Shown in pieces: positions 15,915 to 18,954 of a DNA stretch of 18,954 nucleotides (its first letter is position 1; the number at the start of each line of letters is the position of its first letter). The position numbers and the translations under genes were made by a program. The notes under the pieces are model-generated. The model saw nothing but the letters and a program-made list of their open reading frames with translations. It searched no databases and was not told the origin of the DNA. Origin of the DNA: Roseovarius sp. (GTDB taxonomy: Bacteria; Pseudomonadota; Alphaproteobacteria; Rhodobacterales; Rhodobacteraceae); NCBI GenBank assembly GCA_021767845.1, contig JAASSQ010000021.1, positions 1-18,954 of the forward strand. The letters run 5' to 3'.

Positions 15915-16514
15915 ATGCCACACCATACCCCGGACATCGCCGCGCTGATAGGGTCGCGCATCTGCCACGACCTGATCAGCCCTGTGGGCGCCGTCGCCAA
16001 CGGAATGGAGCTTTTGCAGCTGTCAGGAGACGGCGACCGCCCCGAAGTGACGCTGATCAGCGACAGTGCCGCCAACGCGAACGCGCGCATCCGCCTGTTC
16101 CGGCTGGCCTTCGGCATCGCCTCCGAGGACCAGCTGACCGCGACCGACGAAATCCGCGGCATCCTGAGCGCCATCTATGCCGGCGGCCGCGTCCTGCTTG
16201 ACTGGCAGGCGTCGGGCAGTGTGCCGCGCCGTGAAGCCCGCGCCGTGACCCTCGCGATTCTCTGCGCGGAACATGCCCTCCCCTTCGGCGGAAGGTTGAG
16301 TGTGAAAAGGACCGGCGGGCATTGGAAGGTCAGCGCCGAAACCCCGCGCTTGCGCGCCGATCCGGCGCTCTGGGACATTCTTGCAGGGGCTCAGCCCGCG
16401 CCAGACGTGCCGCCCTCGGCGGTGCAGTTCCTGCTTTTGCCGCATCACCTGTCCGAGATGGGGCGCCTGTGCACGACACGGCAGACCCAAGATGTGTTGG
16501 AGCTCAGCTTCTAG
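15915..16514 (+). CDS. chpT: Histidine phosphotransferase ChpT
   Basis: ChpT moves phosphate from the CckA receiver domain to CtrA (and CpdR in Caulobacter). The 199-residue protein has the signature SRICHDLISPVGAVANGMELL at 14-34, with phosphoacceptor His18 in CHDL on the first helix. The rest forms the degenerate ATPase-like domain typical of this family: length and ending (LLLPHHLSEMGRL) fit. It lacks ATP-binding G boxes, so it is a transferase and not a kinase. The ATG at 15915 has GAGAGAG about 4 bases upstream. It is divergent from the DUF3553 gene, and its stop overlaps the proA stop in CTAG. With cckA only 6.6 kb away, two of the three relay steps are encoded in this window. Confidence 0.93.
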   Translation: MPHHTPDIAALIGSRICHDLISPVGAVANGMELLQLSGDGDRPEVTLISDSAANANARIRLFRLAFGIASEDQLTATDEIRGILSAIYAGGRVLLDWQASGSVPRREARAVTLAILCAEHALPFGGRLSVKRTGGHWKVSAETPRLRADPALWDILAGAQPAPDVPPSAVQFLLLPHHLSEMGRLCTTRQTQDVLELSF

Positions 16515-17776
16515 GTCCGGGTCGCACCGTCGCCCTCGACCAGATACTTGAAGCTGGTCAGTTGCGCCGCGCCGACGGGGCCACGTGCGTGAAGCTTGCC
16601 GGTCGCGATGCCGATCTCAGCGCCCATCCCGAACTCGCCGCCATCGGCGAATTGCGTCGATGCGTTGCGCATCAGGATCGCACTGTCGAGCCGCCGGAAG
16701 AAATCGGCGGCGGCGTCATCGTTTTCGGTGATGATGCAATCGGTATGCTGCGATCCGTGGGCGCGGATATGGGCGATTGCCGCGTCGATATCGTCAACCA
16801 CCTTGGCGGCGATGATGCTGTCGAGATACTCGCAGCCCCAATCCTGCTCGGCGGCGGCTTGCGTGCCGGGAATGGCCTGTAGTGCGGCATCCGCCCGCAC
16901 CTCGACCCCGGCATCCATCAGCGCGCGGATGACTCCCTGCCCGATCGTGTCCACCACGTCGCGATGGATCAACAGGCATTCGGCGGCACCACAGATGCCC
17001 GTGCGGCGCGTCTTGGCGTTCATCACCACTTTCAACGCCTTCTCGGGGTCGGCGTCGCGATCGATATAGATATGCACGATTCCCTCAAGATGTGCGAAGA
17101 CCGGCACCCGCGCCTCGCGCTGCACCAACCCGACCAGCCCCTTGCCGCCGCGCGGCACGATCACGTCAATCGTTTCGACCATCTGCAGCATCTCGGTCAC
17201 GGCGGCACGGTCGCGGGTGGGCACGAGCTGGATGGCGTCCTCGGGCAGGCCCGCAGCCTTCAGCCCCTCCACAAGGCAGGCATGAATCGCGCCGGAGGAA
17301 TGAAAGCTCTCCGAGCCGCCCCGCAAGATCACCGCATTGCCCGCCTTCAGGCAAAGCGCCCCGGCATCGGCGGTCACGTTGGGGCGGCTTTCGTAAATCA
17401 CACCGATGACACCAAGCGGCGTGCGCACCCGGCGGATATGCAACCCGCTGTCCATGTCCCATTCCGCCAGAACCTCGCCGACAGGATCGTCTTGAGCGGC
17501 TACCGCGCGCAAGCCGTCCACGATGCCCTTGATGCGCTCCTCGTTCAGCAACAAGCGGTCCATCATCGCATCCGACAGGCCCTTGTCGCGACCATAGGCC
17601 AGGTCCTGTTCATTGGCCGCGATGATCTCGGCCCGTCTGGACCAGACGGCCTCGGCCGCCGCCTCCAGAGCAGCGCGCTTCGCCTCCGCCGGGGCGATGG
17701 CCAGCTTGGCCGCCGCCGCCTGGGCGCGCCGGCCGATCTCGGCCATGAGGTCGGGAATGTTGTCGAGATCTTTCAT
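16511..17776 (-). CDS. proA: Glutamate-5-semialdehyde dehydrogenase (gamma-glutamyl phosphate reductase)
   Basis: Second step of proline synthesis: NADPH-dependent reduction of gamma-glutamyl phosphate to glutamate-5-semialdehyde. From the ATG at 17776 the protein has 421 residues, as expected. It belongs to the aldehyde dehydrogenase superfamily. Recognisable segments are PLGVIGVIYESRPNVTADA at 120-138, LKAGNAVILRGGSE at 143-156, VPRGGKGL at 207-214, and the catalytic cysteine in RRTGICGAAECLL (Cys262). I chose 17776 because AGGGGA lies 8 bases upstream; the frame could extend 12 codons further but without support. proB lies 45 bases upstream on the same strand, so the two form an operon. 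The gene ends within chpT by 4 bases. Confidence 0.97.
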   Translation of the reverse strand: MKDLDNIPDLMAEIGRRAQAAAAKLAIAPAEAKRAALEAAAEAVWSRRAEIIAANEQDLAYGRDKGLSDAMMDRLLLNEERIKGIVDGLRAVAAQDDPVGEVLAEWDMDSGLHIRRVRTPLGVIGVIYESRPNVTADAGALCLKAGNAVILRGGSESFHSSGAIHACLVEGLKAAGLPEDAIQLVPTRDRAAVTEMLQMVETIDVIVPRGGKGLVGLVQREARVPVFAHLEGIVHIYIDRDADPEKALKVVMNAKTRRTGICGAAECLLIHRDVVDTIGQGVIRALMDAGVEVRADAALQAIPGTQAAAEQDWGCEYLDSIIAAKVVDDIDAAIAHIRAHGSQHTDCIITENDDAAADFFRRLDSAILMRNASTQFADGGEFGMGAEIGIATGKLHARGPVGAAQLTSFKYLVEGDGATRT

Positions 17777-17821
17777 GGGATCGGTCCCCTGGATTTCTTC
17801 GGAGCTTATCACCCCGGTACC

Positions 17822-18928
17822 TCAGAATGCCATATCATCGCGATGGATCAGCGGGCCGCGCGCCGGATAGCCCAGAACCGCCTCGATCTGGTCGGACCGG
17901 AGGCCACGGATTTTCGCGGCATCGGCAGCATCATAGCGGGTCAGCCCCTGCCCCAGACTGCGTCCTTCCTCGTCGGCGATTTCCAGCGGATCGCCCCGGC
18001 CGAAGGCGCCCTCGACCGCCACGATTCCGGCGGGCAACAGGCTGCTGCCCCCGCGCAGCGCGCCGGCCGCGCCCTGATCGACGAAAACCTTGCCCTTCGG
18101 CTTCATGGCGGCGATCCAGGCCTTGCGCTTTTGCTGCGGGTCGCCCTGCGCGGTAAACCATGTGGCCGGAGCCCCCTCTTCCATCGCCCGGATGGGATGC
18201 AGGGACGAGCCTTCGGTGATCGCCATGTCGCATCCCGCCGCGGTCGCGGTCTTGGCCGCCATCAGCTTGGTTTTCATTCCACCCTTGCTGAGGCCGGACC
18301 CGGCATCGCCCGCCATCGCCTCGATCTCGGGGGTGATGGCCTCGATCACCTCGAACCGGCGCGCGCCCGGATCCTGTGCGGGATTGGCCGAGTAGAACCC
18401 GTCCACGTCCGACAACAGGATCAACTGGTCCGCGCCCGCGGTCACTGCCACCTGGGCGGCCATCCTGTCGTTGTCGCCATAGCGGATCTCGTCGGTGGCG
18501 ACGGTGTCGTTCTCGTTCACGATAGGCACCGCGCCAAGGCGCAGAAGCTGTTCCAGCGTCGCGCGGGAGTTCAGGTAGCGCCGCCTGTCGGCGCTGTCCT
18601 CAAGCGTGACCAGGACCTGCGCGGCCCGCAGACCATGCTCCGCCAAGGCCTCGGCATAGGCCCGCGCCAGTTCGATCTGCCCGACAGCGGCGGCAGCCTG
18701 GCTCTGTTCCAGCGTCAGGTCGTGCGACGGCAAGCCAAGCGCCCCTCGGCCAAGCGCGATCGAGCCCGAGGACACGATAATCACGTCGGTGCCCCGAGCG
18801 CGCAGCCGCGCGACATCCTCGGCCAGTGCGCGCAGCCAGTACGCGCGCAGCTTGCCTGTCTCGCGATCCACAAGAAGCGCCGAGCCGATCTTGACGACAA
18901 GGCGCCGGGCGTCGGCTATGGCTGCCAC
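17822..18928 (-). CDS. proB: Glutamate 5-kinase
   Basis: First and feedback-controlled step of proline synthesis: ATP-dependent phosphorylation of glutamate. The 368-residue protein has the amino acid kinase domain with VVKIGSALL at 11-19, IVSSGSIALGRGALGL at 51-66, VPIVNENDTVATDEIRYGDND at 134-154, and SGLSKGGMKTKL at 211-222. A C-terminal PUA domain follows from about 275. The start is a GTG at 18928; an in-frame stop lies only 15 bases upstream of it, so no longer protein is possible. The nearest Shine-Dalgarno-like run (AAGAGGA) is about 12 bases away, rather far. The upstream reading frame overlaps this start, which suggests coupling to the preceding gene. proA follows. Confidence 0.95.
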   Translation of the reverse strand: MAAIADARRLVVKIGSALLVDRETGKLRAYWLRALAEDVARLRARGTDVIIVSSGSIALGRGALGLPSHDLTLEQSQAAAAVGQIELARAYAEALAEHGLRAAQVLVTLEDSADRRRYLNSRATLEQLLRLGAVPIVNENDTVATDEIRYGDNDRMAAQVAVTAGADQLILLSDVDGFYSANPAQDPGARRFEVIEAITPEIEAMAGDAGSGLSKGGMKTKLMAAKTATAAGCDMAITEGSSLHPIRAMEEGAPATWFTAQGDPQQKRKAWIAAMKPKGKVFVDQGAAGALRGGSSLLPAGIVAVEGAFGRGDPLEIADEEGRSLGQGLTRYDAADAAKIRGLRSDQIEAVLGYPARGPLIHRDDMAF

Positions 18929-18954
18929 GGCTCGGGTTCATCCTCTTGCATCCG
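18916..18954 (-). CDS. C-terminal tail of an upstream gene, probably obgE (partial)
   Basis: A second minus-strand frame enters from the right edge and encodes RMQEDEPEPWQP before a TAG at 18918-18916. It overlaps the proB start by 13 bases. Obg GTPase genes commonly precede proB-proA in alphaproteobacteria, and Obg proteins often end in an acidic stretch followed by PW-x-P, so obgE is the best guess. Only 12 residues are visible; the call rests mainly on context. Confidence 0.35.
   Translation of the reverse strand, partial: RMQEDEPEPWQP

Noticed and set aside
16511..16514. Frameshift or fusion at chpT/proA
   Set aside because: Both proteins end at normal family positions; the overlap is just a shared stop-codon tetranucleotide.

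Overview
The window looks like chromosomal DNA of an alphaproteobacterium of the Rhodobacteraceae (Roseobacter/Rhodobacter group). It is GC-rich. It carries both the hybrid kinase CckA and the phosphotransferase ChpT of the alphaproteobacterial CtrA phosphorelay. It also has an alphaproteobacterial SOS box (GAAC-N7-GAAC) in front of recA, an olsB-olsA ornithine-lipid pair, and a tightly packed housekeeping layout. No mobile element, phage gene, CRISPR array, tRNA or rRNA is visible. No stretch longer than about 200 bases lacks a gene.

Layout. Positions 1-1336 hold the 3' two thirds of typA (+). It meets head-on a minus-strand block that reads recA, alaS, a DUF1330 gene and a periplasmic histidine phosphatase (6116 down to 1333). 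A divergent region (6117-6312) separates recA from a small sulfotransferase-like gene (+), which converges on cckA. The next minus-strand block reads guaB, an RsmB-type RNA methyltransferase and cckA (12005 down to 6958). Going right from guaB are a ureohydrolase and a ThiE-like gene (+), separated by a multi-hairpin intergenic element. A short convergent gap (13907-13990) with three phased TACGAAA-type sites leads to the minus-strand block DUF3553 gene, olsB, olsA (15889 down to 13991). Divergent from the DUF3553 gene is chpT (+). It overlaps by 4 bp the end of proB-proA (minus). The last 39 bases look like the end of a gene upstream of proB, probably obgE.

How the genes work together. Most are conserved housekeeping genes: translation (typA, alaS, rRNA methylation), recombination and SOS (recA), guanine nucleotide synthesis (guaB), proline synthesis (proB-proA) and membrane lipids (olsB-olsA). 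The regulatory theme is the CtrA pathway: CckA phosphorylates ChpT, which phosphorylates CtrA. A perfect CtrA box (TTAA-N7-TTAA) lies just upstream of cckA, which predicts feedback of CtrA on its own kinase. Two one-mismatch CtrA-like sites lie before the sulfotransferase-like gene and before olsB.

I found no gene system that I could call wholly new. The least explained parts are the two repeat elements at 13117-13209 and 13916-13990, the CtrA-type sites, the divergent ThiE-like protein, the ureohydrolase with an altered metal-site signature, and the 60-residue DUF3553 gene facing chpT.
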